Origin: DASUCS01 sp041166745
Lineage (GTDB): Bacteria > Actinomycetota > Acidimicrobiia > Acidimicrobiales > JACDCH01
Length of the DNA stretch: 64,000 bases
Direction: 5' to 3'
Assembly: GCA_041166745.1 (NCBI GenBank)
Contig: JBEEGH010000019.1
Location: forward strand, 124,001-188,000
Shown here: piece after piece, positions 42,496-51,712 of the stretch
How positions within the stretch are numbered: the first letter of the stretch is position 1
Layout of the letters: each line of letters opens with the position of its first letter
The notes under the pieces: generated by a model
Databases searched by the model: none
What the model was told of the DNA's origin: nothing
What the model saw: only the letters and a program-made list of their open reading frames with translations
Program-made: the position numbers and the translations under genes

Positions 42496-43386
42496 ATGGT
42501 GAGTCAGGCGCACGAGACCGGCACGTTCCGCGTGAAGCGAGGCCTTGCCGAGATGCTGAAGGGCGGCGTGATCATGGACGTGGTCACGCCCGATCAGGCC
42601 AAGGTCGCCGAAGACGCCGGCGCCTCGGCGGTCATGGCGCTCGAACGAGTGCCGGCCGACATCCGTCGCGATGGTGGTGTGGCGCGGATGAGCGACCCGG
42701 AGATGATCGAGGGCATCAAGGCCGCCGTCACGATCCCGGTCATGGCCAAGGCGCGCATCGGTCACTTCGCCGAAGCACAGATCCTCGAGGCCCTCGGTGT
42801 CGACTACGTCGACGAGTCAGAGGTGCTCACTCCGGCCGACGAAGCCCATCACATCGACAAATGGAAGTTCACGGTGCCCTTCGTGTGTGGGGCCACGAAT
42901 CTCGGAGAAGCTCTGCGCCGTATCAGCGAAGGTGCAGCACTGATCCGGTCGAAGGGTGAAGCGGGCACGGGCAACATCGTCGAGGCTGTTCGCCATCTGC
43001 GCTCGATCCTCGGCGACATCCGCAGGATCACCCAGGCCGATTCCGCGGAGATCTACGGCTGGGCCAAGCAGCTCCAAGCGCCCGTCGGGCTCGTCCAGGA
43101 GCTGGCCGAAGCGGGCGCGCTGCCGGTACCGCTTTTCTGCGCCGGCGGCATCGCCACACCGGCGGATGCGTCCCTGGTGATGCAGCTGGGCGCCGAAGCG
43201 GTGTTCGTCGGTTCCGGCATCTTCAAGTCCGACAATCCACCCGCTCGCGCCAAGGCGATCGTCGAGGCCACCACGCACTTCCAAGATCCCGAGATCCTCG
43301 CCAAGATCAGCCGCGGTTTGGGCGAGGCGATGAAGGGGCTCGAGATCGAGGGACTCGACGTGAAGCTCGCCGAGCGGGGCTGGTAG
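42496..43386 (+). CDS. pdxS: Pyridoxal 5'-phosphate synthase subunit PdxS
   Basis: A 296-aa (beta/alpha)8 enzyme making PLP from ribose 5-phosphate, glyceraldehyde 3-phosphate and ammonia. M-D-V-V-T-P-D-Q-A, the reactive lysine in M-A-K-A-R-I-G-H, E-S-E-V-L-T-P-A-D and the phosphate site F-V-G-S-G-I-F-K-S are all present. Its glutaminase partner PdxT is encoded 4.1 kb downstream on the same strand, separated by three reverse genes. Apparently leaderless. Confidence 0.97.
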   Translation: MVSQAHETGTFRVKRGLAEMLKGGVIMDVVTPDQAKVAEDAGASAVMALERVPADIRRDGGVARMSDPEMIEGIKAAVTIPVMAKARIGHFAEAQILEALGVDYVDESEVLTPADEAHHIDKWKFTVPFVCGATNLGEALRRISEGAALIRSKGEAGTGNIVEAVRHLRSILGDIRRITQADSAEIYGWAKQLQAPVGLVQELAEAGALPVPLFCAGGIATPADASLVMQLGAEAVFVGSGIFKSDNPPARAKAIVEATTHFQDPEILAKISRGLGEAMKGLEIEGLDVKLAERGW

Positions 43387-43390
43387 CCCC

Positions 43391-45592
43391 TTACGAAAGG
43401 CGCAGTGCGCGCAGCACGTCGGAAAACGTGTCGGTCCACACCGGCGTCCCTGAAGGAACGTCCACGGCCTGCCAGCGCGCATCGGTCGCAATCGATGCGA
43501 GGTCGCCCTCGGAGCGGGCCAACACCATCCAGTCGGCGCCGCTCTGTCCCGCGGCCAGCTCGGCCTCGGACGGGTTGTAGCGCTCGACTCGCGCGGTCAG
43601 GCCGGCATCTTGCGCGAGGCGGCCGACGACCGGCGCGAGATCCACGTAGCGGTTGGTGATGTGCACCATGAGCATTCCGCCGGATCGCATCTGCGCGAGG
43701 TAGAGCGCCAGCGCTTCGCGGGTCAAGAGATGGGTCGGTATTGCGTCTGACCCGAACGCATCGAGGACGACGATGTCGTAGGAGCCCGCCGCTTCCCGCG
43801 CGAGGGTCAACCGACCGTCACCCAGGACGATCTGCACATCGGCGCTGGAATCCCCGACGAACGTGAAGAGCTTCGGATCCGTCGCGATCCGCCGAACTCC
43901 GTCATCGATCTCGAAGAAGGTCATCGCGTCGCCCGGGCGGCCGTACGCCGCGAGGCTTCCGCTGCCGAGGCCGATGACGGCCACGTTGCGCGCCGGGTGG
44001 TCCGAGAGGGCGGCGAACACCTGACCGGCTGGTCCGCTGCGGCTGTAGTACGTCAGCGGCACCCCGCCTTGGCCAGGCGCGAGGTCCTGCATGCCGTGCA
44101 GTGTGTTGCCGCTGTACAAGAAGTTGAAGTGATCGCGATGCTCGACACGGTTGACGCCGAAGAACGTGCGCTGCGTGACGACGGTCCCGCTGACAGGAAT
44201 GAAGGACACGGCCATCAGTACTCCAAGGCACGCGGCGTACGTCTTCGGTGATGTCGCGACGAGATAGGCGCCGATGCCGGCGACGCCCAAGACGAGTGCG
44301 GCGACCGTGACGGCATGTTGACCGCCTGGAGCGCGAGCGATCACACCCGCGACGACGAAGGCGACGAAGAGTCCGCCGAGTAGTGCCCGCTGCGCCTTGC
44401 TGAATCCGCGATCGAACATCGCCTTGGCCGCTCGGGGGCGGAATGCGAGGGCCGCGGCCAGCGCGAGTGGATACTCCCAGAAACCGGGGAAGACGAGCGG
44501 AGCCACCAGCATCGCGATGAGACCGCCGACGACACCCCCGATCGACACCCACACGTAGAACTCGGTGAGATACCGGGGAGCCGGCCGCTCCGACGACAGC
44601 CGGCCATGGGCCAAGAGGGCCGCTAGGAAGAAGCCGATCAGGTGCAGGCTCAGCACGTAGACGAGCGACGCGCCGACGCCGAGGAAGCTGAGCGCGATCG
44701 GTATGGCGGCGAGCTGGAGGCCGCGGGCACTCACCCGCACGATCGGGTTCGGGTCGCGGCCGAAGGTGACGACGAAGCTCACGAGGTACAGACAGAGCGG
44801 GATCACCCAGAGCAGCGGCACGGCGGCCACGTCGGTCGTCAGGTGGCGAGTCACCCCGAGCAGGAGCACGGACGGCACGCTCGCGAACAGCACCCATCTC
44901 GCCCGCAACGCGGCCGTCGGCCGATCGCCAGTTGCGGTCGCGGGCGCATCGCCGGCCGGGACGTGTGCCACTCGGCGCACCTCGGCTCTCGTCACGAGTG
45001 CGCAGGCCGTCGTGAGCGCGGCGAAGACGAGATAGCCGGCGGTCCACAGTCGCGACTGGTCGGCCAACGCGAAGTTCGGCTCGAGCAGCACTGGGTAGGA
45101 GAGCAGGCCGATGAGGCTCCCGGCGTTGCTGGCGGCATACAGGAAGTACGGGTCCGGTCCGTCGTTGCTCGATGGGCCGGTGAACCAGGCCTGCAGCGTC
45201 GGTCCGGTCGTGGCGACGACGAGGAACGGGATACCGGCCGTCAGCGCGAGCACACCGAGCACCCACAGCGACGGGGTGCCTTGCACCGGTGGCCGCCAGC
45301 CGGACGGGAGCGCGATCGGCAAGAGCGGGATCACGGCGGCCACGACAACGACCTGGACGACCGGGTGCCGGCGCCAACCGAGGCGCCGCAACGAGAGGTG
45401 GGCGTACGCGTAGCCGCCGAGGAGCGCCGCTTGGAAGAACACCATCGTCGTGTTCCACACGGCGGGGGTGCCCCCGAGCTTCGGCAGCAGCATCTTGGCC
45501 ACCATCGGCTCGACGAGGAACAGGAGGCCGGATCCGACGAAGACCGTCAGGCCGAAGAGCGCGGTGCGCGGCCGCGAGCTCATCGAATCCAA
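43391..45592 (-). CDS. Fused membrane protein/spermidine-synthase-like methyltransferase fold
   Basis: A 733-aa protein. Residues up to about 470 form many transmembrane helices, beginning F-V-G-S-G-L-L-F-L-V-E-P-M-V-A-K. The C-terminal domain has the SAM/dcSAM site G-L-G-S-G-S-L-A and E-I-D-D-G-V, followed by D-G-R-L-T-L and D-I-V-V-L-D-A-F, as in spermidine synthases. Such fused proteins are common in bacteria, but whether they make polyamines is not established. It converges on pdxS with a 4-nt gap. Not clearly operonic with the next gene (21 nt away). Confidence 0.88.
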   Translation of the reverse strand: MDSMSSRPRTALFGLTVFVGSGLLFLVEPMVAKMLLPKLGGTPAVWNTTMVFFQAALLGGYAYAHLSLRRLGWRRHPVVQVVVVAAVIPLLPIALPSGWRPPVQGTPSLWVLGVLALTAGIPFLVVATTGPTLQAWFTGPSSNDGPDPYFLYAASNAGSLIGLLSYPVLLEPNFALADQSRLWTAGYLVFAALTTACALVTRAEVRRVAHVPAGDAPATATGDRPTAALRARWVLFASVPSVLLLGVTRHLTTDVAAVPLLWVIPLCLYLVSFVVTFGRDPNPIVRVSARGLQLAAIPIALSFLGVGASLVYVLSLHLIGFFLAALLAHGRLSSERPAPRYLTEFYVWVSIGGVVGGLIAMLVAPLVFPGFWEYPLALAAALAFRPRAAKAMFDRGFSKAQRALLGGLFVAFVVAGVIARAPGGQHAVTVAALVLGVAGIGAYLVATSPKTYAACLGVLMAVSFIPVSGTVVTQRTFFGVNRVEHRDHFNFLYSGNTLHGMQDLAPGQGGVPLTYYSRSGPAGQVFAALSDHPARNVAVIGLGSGSLAAYGRPGDAMTFFEIDDGVRRIATDPKLFTFVGDSSADVQIVLGDGRLTLAREAAGSYDIVVLDAFGSDAIPTHLLTREALALYLAQMRSGGMLMVHITNRYVDLAPVVGRLAQDAGLTARVERYNPSEAELAAGQSGADWMVLARSEGDLASIATDARWQAVDVPSGTPVWTDTFSDVLRALRLS

Positions 45593-45613
45593 TCGGCCAG
45601 ATGGCCGTTGGCG

Positions 45614-46813
45614 TTAGCCGATTTCGTCGATGTGGTGCACGTGCCCGGAGTCGCGGGTGAACAGGACGTCGTTGTAGCCCTGACGCGGCCCCATCATCTC
45701 GAAGGTCAAGGGCGGCACGTACGACACGTACAGCGCTCGTCGCCCTTTTGCCCGCTTGCTCGATGGCGGTGGCGCGGCATGCATCGTGTGGCCGAAATGA
45801 ACGGTCACGTCGCCAGGCTCGGTGACGATGGGCACCACAGGCAGCGCCTTCGCCTCGAGGGTCGACGGAAGGCGCGAGGTGCCCCGGTGCGACCCGGCGA
45901 TGATCTGCAACTGGCCAGACTGCGTGGTCGCGGCGTCGAGTTGGATGCCGATGTTGAGCATGGGGCACTTCACCGGATGCCCGCCCATCCCGCAGTCGCG
46001 ATGCCAAGGCAGATCCGCGAGTCCGCTCTCCGCGCCCGGCACCTTGATGACCACGCCGTTGCCGTCGAGACGGTCTGACGCGACACGTAGGTCTGGTCCG
46101 CCGAGGGCGCCGATGCGCTGGAGACGAGGATCGTCGTCGAGCGCCGCGACCCGCGAGCAGTCGTCGTTCAGGTAGTTGACGCGGTTGCACACGTCTTTGC
46201 CCTCGACGGTGGTCCACCAGGAACGATTGTCGTCGGGACGGGCGAGTGCGATGGCCGCATCGACCTGCTCGGAGAGCTCGGCGATCTCCTCGGGAGTGAA
46301 CACTCCGCGTAGGTGGATGTAGCCGGCGCGCTCCAAGAAGTCGCGCATGTCGTCGTCGCTGTCGTCGAGGGTGAACGTGCGCTGGAGGTCGAGCGGCTTT
46401 CCGCCGCGACCGAGCACCGGGAGCGGGTCGGCCAACTCGTAGATCGACTGGCCGTCGAAGGCCGCCCGCAGCGCAGGCTCCCAGCGGGCCAGGTGGCCAA
46501 AGCTACCGAGGGGGACCTTCACCCGATCGGCGTAGAAGAGCGCAAAGCACGAACGCAGCTCCCACACGAACTCGCACCAGTCGTCGTAGGTGAGCTCGAT
46601 GATCGTGCGGGCCTTCTCGTGCCCGGGCGTGATCGCGATGCTGTCGTCGGTGGCCGAGTACGTGTATGCCCGCCCGTCGTCGAGACGAAAGGCGATGGGG
46701 CGCACGCCCTCGAGATCGACCCGCGCGAGCTCGCCGTTACCGGCCGCCAGACGGGCGGGAAGGTCGACGAGGTGGAACTCGTCGAAGTCGATGGGACCGA
46801 AGCGTTCGTTCAT
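45614..46813 (-). CDS. Phytanoyl-CoA dioxygenase (PhyH)-like Fe(II)/2-oxoglutarate oxygenase
   Basis: A 399-aa protein. The first about 150 residues are an uncharacterised domain. The rest is a PhyH-type jelly roll: H-x-D in W-H-R-D-C-G, distal His in G-H-T-M-H-A-A-P-P, and the oxoglutarate Arg in R-R-A-L-Y-V-S-Y. Substrate unknown; hydroxylation of a lipid or small acid is typical. ATG 46813 overlaps the upstream GNAT stop (ATGA); the frame is open to 46837. Confidence 0.82.
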   Translation of the reverse strand: MNERFGPIDFDEFHLVDLPARLAAGNGELARVDLEGVRPIAFRLDDGRAYTYSATDDSIAITPGHEKARTIIELTYDDWCEFVWELRSCFALFYADRVKVPLGSFGHLARWEPALRAAFDGQSIYELADPLPVLGRGGKPLDLQRTFTLDDSDDDMRDFLERAGYIHLRGVFTPEEIAELSEQVDAAIALARPDDNRSWWTTVEGKDVCNRVNYLNDDCSRVAALDDDPRLQRIGALGGPDLRVASDRLDGNGVVIKVPGAESGLADLPWHRDCGMGGHPVKCPMLNIGIQLDAATTQSGQLQIIAGSHRGTSRLPSTLEAKALPVVPIVTEPGDVTVHFGHTMHAAPPPSSKRAKGRRALYVSYVPPLTFEMMGPRQGYNDVLFTRDSGHVHHIDEIG

Positions 46814-47439
46814 TGTCTGCCTCGAGGATCGCGCCACATGGGCCGCGCGACGAAATCGCCACCGGCGTGCACCTCGGTGAGGACCCGGAATCCATGACGC
46901 TCGTAGAACGGCACATTGCGGATGTTGCTCGACTCGAGGTAGGCGCCGAGGCCTTGCCGGTCACATCGATCGAGCACCTCGTGCATCATCGTCGACCCGA
47001 GTCCGCTGCCCTGTCGTGCGGAGGCCGTCCCCAACACGAACAGATAGAAGTGCGGCTCGTCGTGAGGATGACACTCGCTGACAGCCAGCAATCCCGCACC
47101 GATCTCCTCGGCCCGGGCCCCGAGCTGCTCGCCGAGCAATGAGAAGAACGTGGTGATCGCAGCATCGTCGAAGAGCTCGACATCAGGAGGGCTCCAGATG
47201 GCCGCGGCCCCGTTGGCTCCGGCGGTGTACACGTGGCCGTGCGGGAAGCCGATGTCGAGCGCGACGCGCATGAACTGGCGCCCGAGCACGCTTCGCGCCT
47301 CAGGATCGGGATACATCCAGTGCAGCATCGGATCGTCGAAGAACGCGTCGGCCAACGTGACCTCGAGGTCGTCCAGGTCTGCGCTCACGGCGTGTCGTAC
47401 TGCGTTCGCGGTGGTATTCACGGCCATCTCGTCGATCAT
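46810..47439 (-). CDS. GNAT-family acetyltransferase
   Basis: A 209-aa N-acetyltransferase. The acetyl-CoA loop is A-R-Q-G-S-G-L-G-S-T-M-M and the following V-P-F-Y-E-R-H-G-F-R is the typical C-terminal motif. N-terminal D-D-P-M-L-H-W-M-Y-P matches a common actinobacterial subgroup. Coupled to the PhyH-like gene by 4 nt. ATG 47427 is an alternative start. Confidence 0.87.
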   Translation of the reverse strand: MIDEMAVNTTANAVRHAVSADLDDLEVTLADAFFDDPMLHWMYPDPEARSVLGRQFMRVALDIGFPHGHVYTAGANGAAAIWSPPDVELFDDAAITTFFSLLGEQLGARAEEIGAGLLAVSECHPHDEPHFYLFVLGTASARQGSGLGSTMMHEVLDRCDRQGLGAYLESSNIRNVPFYERHGFRVLTEVHAGGDFVARPMWRDPRGRQ

Positions 47440-47504
47440 CGTCGCATACCGTCCATGGCGGTGTCGGCTCTACACTCACGACCCGATGCGTTCGAGGCCC
47501 CCAG

Positions 47505-48071
47505 GTGAAAGTCGGCGTGCTGGCGCTCCAGGGCGCGTTCGTCGCTCACGGACGGGTCCTGCGCGCGCTCGGCGCTGAGCCCCGCGAGGTTCGCGGTCCC
47601 GAGGACCTCGGGCAGGTCGACGCGCTCGTGCTTCCGGGCGGCGAGTCGACCACCATGGGGTTTCTGTTGATCTCCTCGTCGTTGCAACAGCCGATCCGCG
47701 AGCGGATCAACGAGGGCATGCCGGTGTTCGGAACGTGCGCGGGCCTGATCCTGCTCGCGGAGGGTGTCCGGGACGGTCGGCCCGACCAGCAGGGCTTCGG
47801 CGTGCTCGACGTCGATGTGCGCCGCAATGCGTTCGGGCGCCAGGTCGACAGTTTCGAGGCCGATCTCGACGTCGACGGGCTCGACACGCCCTTTCACGGC
47901 GTCTTCATTCGCGCTCCGATCGTCGAACGCGCCGGAGCTGAGGTCGAGGTACTCGCACGGGTCGACGACAAACCCGTGCTCGTCCGGCAAGGACATCTGC
48001 TCGCCGCGGCGTTTCACCCTGAACTGTCCGACGACGATCGCATTCATCGCATGTTTCTCGAGGAGGTCTGA
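47505..48071 (+). CDS. pdxT: Pyridoxal 5'-phosphate synthase glutaminase subunit PdxT
   Basis: A 188-aa class I glutaminase supplying ammonia to PdxS. Nucleophile Cys in F-G-T-C-A-G-L, the oxyanion strand L-P-G-G-E-S-T-T-M-G, and the His-Glu pair in F-H-P-E-L. It starts K-V-G-V-L-A-L-Q-G-A-F, as usual. GTG 47505; TACACT (47471-47476) may be its -10, giving a short leader with CGAGG upstream of the start. Followed by yebC with no gap. Confidence 0.96.
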   Translation: MKVGVLALQGAFVAHGRVLRALGAEPREVRGPEDLGQVDALVLPGGESTTMGFLLISSSLQQPIRERINEGMPVFGTCAGLILLAEGVRDGRPDQQGFGVLDVDVRRNAFGRQVDSFEADLDVDGLDTPFHGVFIRAPIVERAGAEVEVLARVDDKPVLVRQGHLLAAAFHPELSDDDRIHRMFLEEV

Positions 48072-48818
48072 GTGTCCGGGCATTCGAAGTGGGCCACGAT
48101 CAAGCACCAGAAGGGTGCCAAGGACAAGGCCCGCGGCAAGCTCTTCGCCAAGCTCATTCGTCAGGTGGAGGTCGCGGCGCGCCAAGGCGGCCCTGATCCC
48201 GCGGACAACCCGACATTGCGCACGATGTTCCAGAAGGCGCGCGATGCATCGGTACCGATGGACACCATCGATCGTGCGATCAAGCGCGGTAGCGGTGAGC
48301 TCGAAGGCGTCATCTACGAGCAGATCACGTACGAGGGTTACGCCCCGGGCGGTGTCGCGGTGCTCGTCGAGGTGCTCACCGACAACCGGAACCGCACGGG
48401 CGCGGACATCCGCAGCATCTTCAGCCGCAACGGCGGCTCGATCGCCGAGCCTGGAGCGGTGGCATGGCAGTTCGACCGCAAAGGCCAGGTGCTCGTCGAC
48501 CGAAAGGTGGAGGAAGACGATCTCATGCTCGTCGCCATCGAGGCGGGTGCCGACGACCTGGCTGACGACGGTGAGTTGTGGCGAGTGATGTGCCCGCCGA
48601 CCGAGTTGCACAAGGTTCGCACCGCGATCGAGGAGGCCGGGATGGCCGTCGATTCGTCGGACCTCACGATGGTGCCGCAAGTGACCGTCGCGCTCGACAC
48701 CGCCGAAGCCGCCAACAAGGTCCTCCGTCTCATCGACGGGCTCGATGAGCACGACGACGTACAGAACGTGCACGCCAACTTCGACATCCCGGACGAGATC
48801 CTCGCGACTGCCATGTAG
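48072..48818 (+). CDS. yebC: YebC/PmpR-family protein
   Basis: A 248-aa protein of the YebC family, begun S-G-H-S-K-W-A-T-I-K-H-Q-K-G, followed by K-G-A-K-D-K-A-R-G-K-L-F. Members regulate transcription or assist translation of proline stretches; the exact role differs by species. GTG 48072 directly follows the pdxT stop, with AGGAGG 5 nt upstream. Here, as in mycobacteria, it sits between pdxT and ruvC, though five other genes intervene. Confidence 0.95.
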   Translation: MSGHSKWATIKHQKGAKDKARGKLFAKLIRQVEVAARQGGPDPADNPTLRTMFQKARDASVPMDTIDRAIKRGSGELEGVIYEQITYEGYAPGGVAVLVEVLTDNRNRTGADIRSIFSRNGGSIAEPGAVAWQFDRKGQVLVDRKVEEDDLMLVAIEAGADDLADDGELWRVMCPPTELHKVRTAIEEAGMAVDSSDLTMVPQVTVALDTAEAANKVLRLIDGLDEHDDVQNVHANFDIPDEILATAM

Positions 48819-48965
48819 CCGGGCGGATGATGTGGCCGGATTGTCCGTTTCCGTTTCGCAACGAGACCAGCGGGGCAACAGCGCAACATGGCGCGCCTGA
48901 AGGCGACCGCCGCCGCTCGACTCAGACACCTCCAGACCTCGGGTGCCATCAGAAGGAAGGCATTC

Positions 48966-49277
48966 ATGTCGGAACAGTGTTCGATACGGAGCAACAAGGA
49001 CGACGGTACGACGACGATCCGGCTCGGCGGAGAGATCGACGTCGCGTCCCGACGTGGCCTGCTCAGCGTCGTCGCGGATTCCGTGTTCGGTGATCGACCT
49101 GACCGAGTGGTGATCGACCTCACAGAGACCACGTTCGTGGACTCGAGCGGCATCGCGTTGCTGGTGCTCGCTTGTCATGCCGCCGACTCCGTCGGTGCTG
49201 ATTACGAAGTGACGGCCGGCCCGCGAACGGTGTCTCGGGTCCTCGAACTCTCCGGTGTGAGATTGCTCGACGCCTGA
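48966..49277 (+). CDS. STAS-domain anti-anti-sigma factor
   Basis: A 103-aa SpoIIAA/RsbV-type protein. I-R-L-G-G-E-I-D-V-A-S-R is the first strand, and F-V-D-S-S-G-I-A-L-L keeps the phosphorylatable serine, unlike the STAS protein at the left end. It should bind an anti-sigma kinase when unphosphorylated. None is encoded nearby. ATG 48966 has AAGGAAGG upstream; an open frame reaches 48888. The 147-nt leader (48819-48965) holds no gene that I can support. Confidence 0.88.
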   Translation: MSEQCSIRSNKDDGTTTIRLGGEIDVASRRGLLSVVADSVFGDRPDRVVIDLTETTFVDSSGIALLVLACHAADSVGADYEVTAGPRTVSRVLELSGVRLLDA

Positions 49278-49281
49278 TCAG

Positions 49282-49287
49282 TAACTT
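49282..49287 (+). promoter_or_regulatory. Putative -10 box of a leaderless promoter (peroxiredoxin)
   Basis: TAACTT, 6 nt before ATG 49294, in the 16-nt gap after the STAS gene. Confidence 0.4.
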
Positions 49288-49293
49288 GCCCTG

Positions 49294-49755
49294 ATGCCGA
49301 AACCGAAGGTTGGTGACCTGGCGCCCGATTTCGAGCTTCCCGGCACCGAGAATCGCAACTATTCGCTTTCGGAGTACCGAGGTCAGCCGGTCGTCTTGGT
49401 CTTCTATCCCGGCGACAGCACGCCGGTCTGCACGCGGCAGCTCAACGAGTACACGACCGACATCGACAAGTTCGTCGAAGTCGGCGCCCATGTGCTGGCG
49501 ATCAGCCCGCAGTCGGTGGCGAGCCATGAAAGGTTTGCGACCGAGGAAGGCGGGTTCGGATTCCCGCTGCTCGCGGATGAGGACAAGGCGGTCGGAACCG
49601 CATACGGCATCATCGGGCCGGTCGGCTTCTACCGCCGATCGGTGTTCGTGATCGACGGCAACGGCATCATCCGCTACGCCCACCGCGCCGTTGGCGGCAC
49701 CACGTTCCGGCCGACCGATGAACTGGTCGATGCCGTGCGCGCCGCTACGACCTAA
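49294..49755 (+). CDS. bcp: Peroxiredoxin (Bcp/PrxQ type), one-cysteine form
   Basis: A 153-aa thioredoxin-fold peroxidase that reduces peroxides. The peroxidatic Cys lies in F-Y-P-G-D-S-T-P-V-C-T; the usual C-x4-C resolving Cys is absent, and this is the only Cys in the protein. Reduction would then depend on an external thiol such as mycothiol or a redoxin. The stop interlocks with the convergent ABC permease stop (CTAA). Confidence 0.9.
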   Translation: MPKPKVGDLAPDFELPGTENRNYSLSEYRGQPVVLVFYPGDSTPVCTRQLNEYTTDIDKFVEVGAHVLAISPQSVASHERFATEEGGFGFPLLADEDKAVGTAYGIIGPVGFYRRSVFVIDGNGIIRYAHRAVGGTTFRPTDELVDAVRAATT

Positions 49756-50582
49756 GCCTCGTCGGCAACGCCGAGGAGCCTGGCGCGGGTGACCGCGCGC
49801 ATGCCGCGGGACAGGCCGATGAACGCCGCGATCCACGCGACGCCGCCGATGATCCACGACACGCCGGCGGCGCCGAACAACGCTCCGGTCGACTGCGAGT
49901 AGGCGACCATGATCAGCGGCAGGCTGACGAGCCCCGATGCCTGCTGCGCGGCGGCCGTCGACTTCACCCGAGCGGACAATCGCAGCACGAGCGACAGCGT
50001 GAGCGCGAGGAACGGCGGGACGACCCACAGCATGAGCACCCACCACTGCGATGTGGGGAAGAACCATCCGCCGACCTCGGGGCCGACGATCGTGTTCACG
50101 ATCAGCGCGTAGCACCCGAAGCCGACGATCGTCGTGAAGTAGCCCGGCACCAAGCTGGCGATGAGCTTGCCCAGGTAGATCTCACGGACACCGGCGGGGG
50201 AGTGGGCCAAGAATTCACCGGTGCCGCGCTCGCGCTCGCCCACGATGGTGGCGGCGCCGACCGCCGTCGAGATCGTCAACGGCACGACGACCGCGACAGG
50301 AGCGAACAGGTAGACCGCCATCGCGTAGGCCGCCCGCGCTTGTCCCGTGTCGCCACGGATCGCGTTCTGCGCCTGTTGCGGAAGCACCGACAGGGTCGTC
50401 GACAGCTGCTTCACGATGTTCACGTCGCTCACGCGCGTGATGACGAGCAGCAGGATCGTCGGTACGACGAAGAAGAAGATGGCACCGAGGGCCAGCATCG
50501 GTATCCAGAAGTCGCGCGCCTGGATCAGTTGCTTGAGATCGGTGCGGGCAACACACCAGACGCGAGGCCAGTCCATTGTCAC
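49752..50582 (-). CDS. ABC-2 type transporter, membrane subunit
   Basis: A 276-aa membrane protein with about six hydrophobic helices. The region G-E-R-E-R-G-T-G-E-F-L-A-H-S-P-A matches the coupling segment of ABC-2 exporters (NatB-like). Likely forms an exporter with the ATPase encoded just upstream, with which it overlaps by 4 nt. ATG 50582; ATG 50576 is an alternative. Substrate unknown. Confidence 0.87.
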   Translation of the reverse strand: MTMDWPRVWCVARTDLKQLIQARDFWIPMLALGAIFFFVVPTILLLVITRVSDVNIVKQLSTTLSVLPQQAQNAIRGDTGQARAAYAMAVYLFAPVAVVVPLTISTAVGAATIVGERERGTGEFLAHSPAGVREIYLGKLIASLVPGYFTTIVGFGCYALIVNTIVGPEVGGWFFPTSQWWVLMLWVVPPFLALTLSLVLRLSARVKSTAAAQQASGLVSLPLIMVAYSQSTGALFGAAGVSWIIGGVAWIAAFIGLSRGMRAVTRARLLGVADEA

Positions 50583-51664
50583 GATGCGGAGAACGGATCT
50601 TGGAATCGGCGGCCGACACGGTTGCCTGACGACAGACGCTTTGCCTCGAGTGGCGTCTGGTCGCGTGGCACGACACCCGGTCGCGAGCGACCGCGTACAG
50701 CGAAGTACAGGTCCTCGAGCGTCGGTGTGTGTGGCTCGACGCGGGTGAGGCGCACGCCGTCGCGCGCGAGGGCGAGCACGAGGTCGGGCACACGGGCCAT
50801 GTCGTCGAGTTGCACCGTCGCCGGATCACCGTCGACGCGGTCATAGGCGAGCACGCCTTGGGCCGTCGCGAGTCCGTCGAGCATCGAAGGATCGTCGGCA
50901 TCGAGGCGCACCACCGCGCCAGGCCAGAAGCGCGCGGTCAGCTCCTCGGGAGTTCCGGAGATGAGGGCGTGGCCGTCCTCGAGGACAACGACTTGGTCGG
51001 CGAGACCTTCCGCCTCGAGCAGCAGGTGCGTGCACATCACGACGGTTGCGCCGGTGGCGGTCATCTCGCGGATCAGCTCGAGCACCGCGTACGACGACTC
51101 GGGATCGAGCCCAGACGTCGGTTCGTCGAACAGCAGCAGGTCCGGGGTGTGCAGCACCGAGCGCGCCAATGCGAGACGCGTCTTCATGCCGGTCGAGTAG
51201 CCGCCGGCCTGTTGGTCGAGTGCGTGGTCGATGCCGAAGCGGGCGGCCGAGGCGTGGATGAGATCGGCAGCCTTTGCACCCCGCCCGAGGCCATAGAGCT
51301 CCGCGGCGTAGGCGAGGTTGTCGAACCCGGACAGCCGGTCGTACAGCGAGGGCTTGGCCGAAACGACACCGCAACGACTCCGGACGTCCTCGCCGTCCAC
51401 GTTTGGGTCCTGTCCGAACACGCGCACGGAACCCGCATCGGGGTTGAGCGCACCGGTGATCATCCGGATGGCGGTGGTCTTCCCCGCACCGTTCGGGCCG
51501 AGTAGCACGGTGATCTTGGCCGCAGGCACGTTCAGATAGAGGTCACGCAGCGCAGGGTTGTCGCCGAACGAGCGAGTCACTCCCGACATCTCGACGGTGG
51601 GCGTGGCAGCCACGGAGGAGACCGTAGGGGGACGCGCGTCGACGCCGGGCTCGGTGATCGCCAT
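50579..51664 (-). CDS. ABC-2 type transporter, ATP-binding subunit
   Basis: A 361-aa ATPase. Walker A G-P-N-G-A-G-K-T-T, signature S-T-G-M-K-T-R-L (a degenerate L-S-G-G-Q), Walker B L-L-L-F-D-E-P-T-S-G-L-D, switch M-C-T-H. A C-terminal extension of about 90 residues follows. Only the portion from ATG 51664 onward is coding; the frame is open upstream to 52318, but that part lies opposite the DUF1361 gene. First gene of the exporter pair. Confidence 0.88.
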   Translation of the reverse strand: MAITEPGVDARPPTVSSVAATPTVEMSGVTRSFGDNPALRDLYLNVPAAKITVLLGPNGAGKTTAIRMITGALNPDAGSVRVFGQDPNVDGEDVRSRCGVVSAKPSLYDRLSGFDNLAYAAELYGLGRGAKAADLIHASAARFGIDHALDQQAGGYSTGMKTRLALARSVLHTPDLLLFDEPTSGLDPESSYAVLELIREMTATGATVVMCTHLLLEAEGLADQVVVLEDGHALISGTPEELTARFWPGAVVRLDADDPSMLDGLATAQGVLAYDRVDGDPATVQLDDMARVPDLVLALARDGVRLTRVEPHTPTLEDLYFAVRGRSRPGVVPRDQTPLEAKRLSSGNRVGRRFQDPFSAS

Positions 51665-51712
51665 CACGTAGCTATCGGTCGCGATGCCAGCAGGCTGAAG
51701 CCCTGCGAGGAT

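Noticed and set aside
43902..46217. 771-codon minus-strand open frame across the spermidine-synthase-like and PhyH-like genes
   Set aside because: It is in a different frame from both real genes, Arg/Pro-rich and without motifs.
48840..48880. Possible SigB/SigF-type promoter (GTTT ... GGGGCA) before the STAS gene
   Set aside because: Spacing and -10 match are poor, and the GTTTCCGTTT stretch is too loose to assign.
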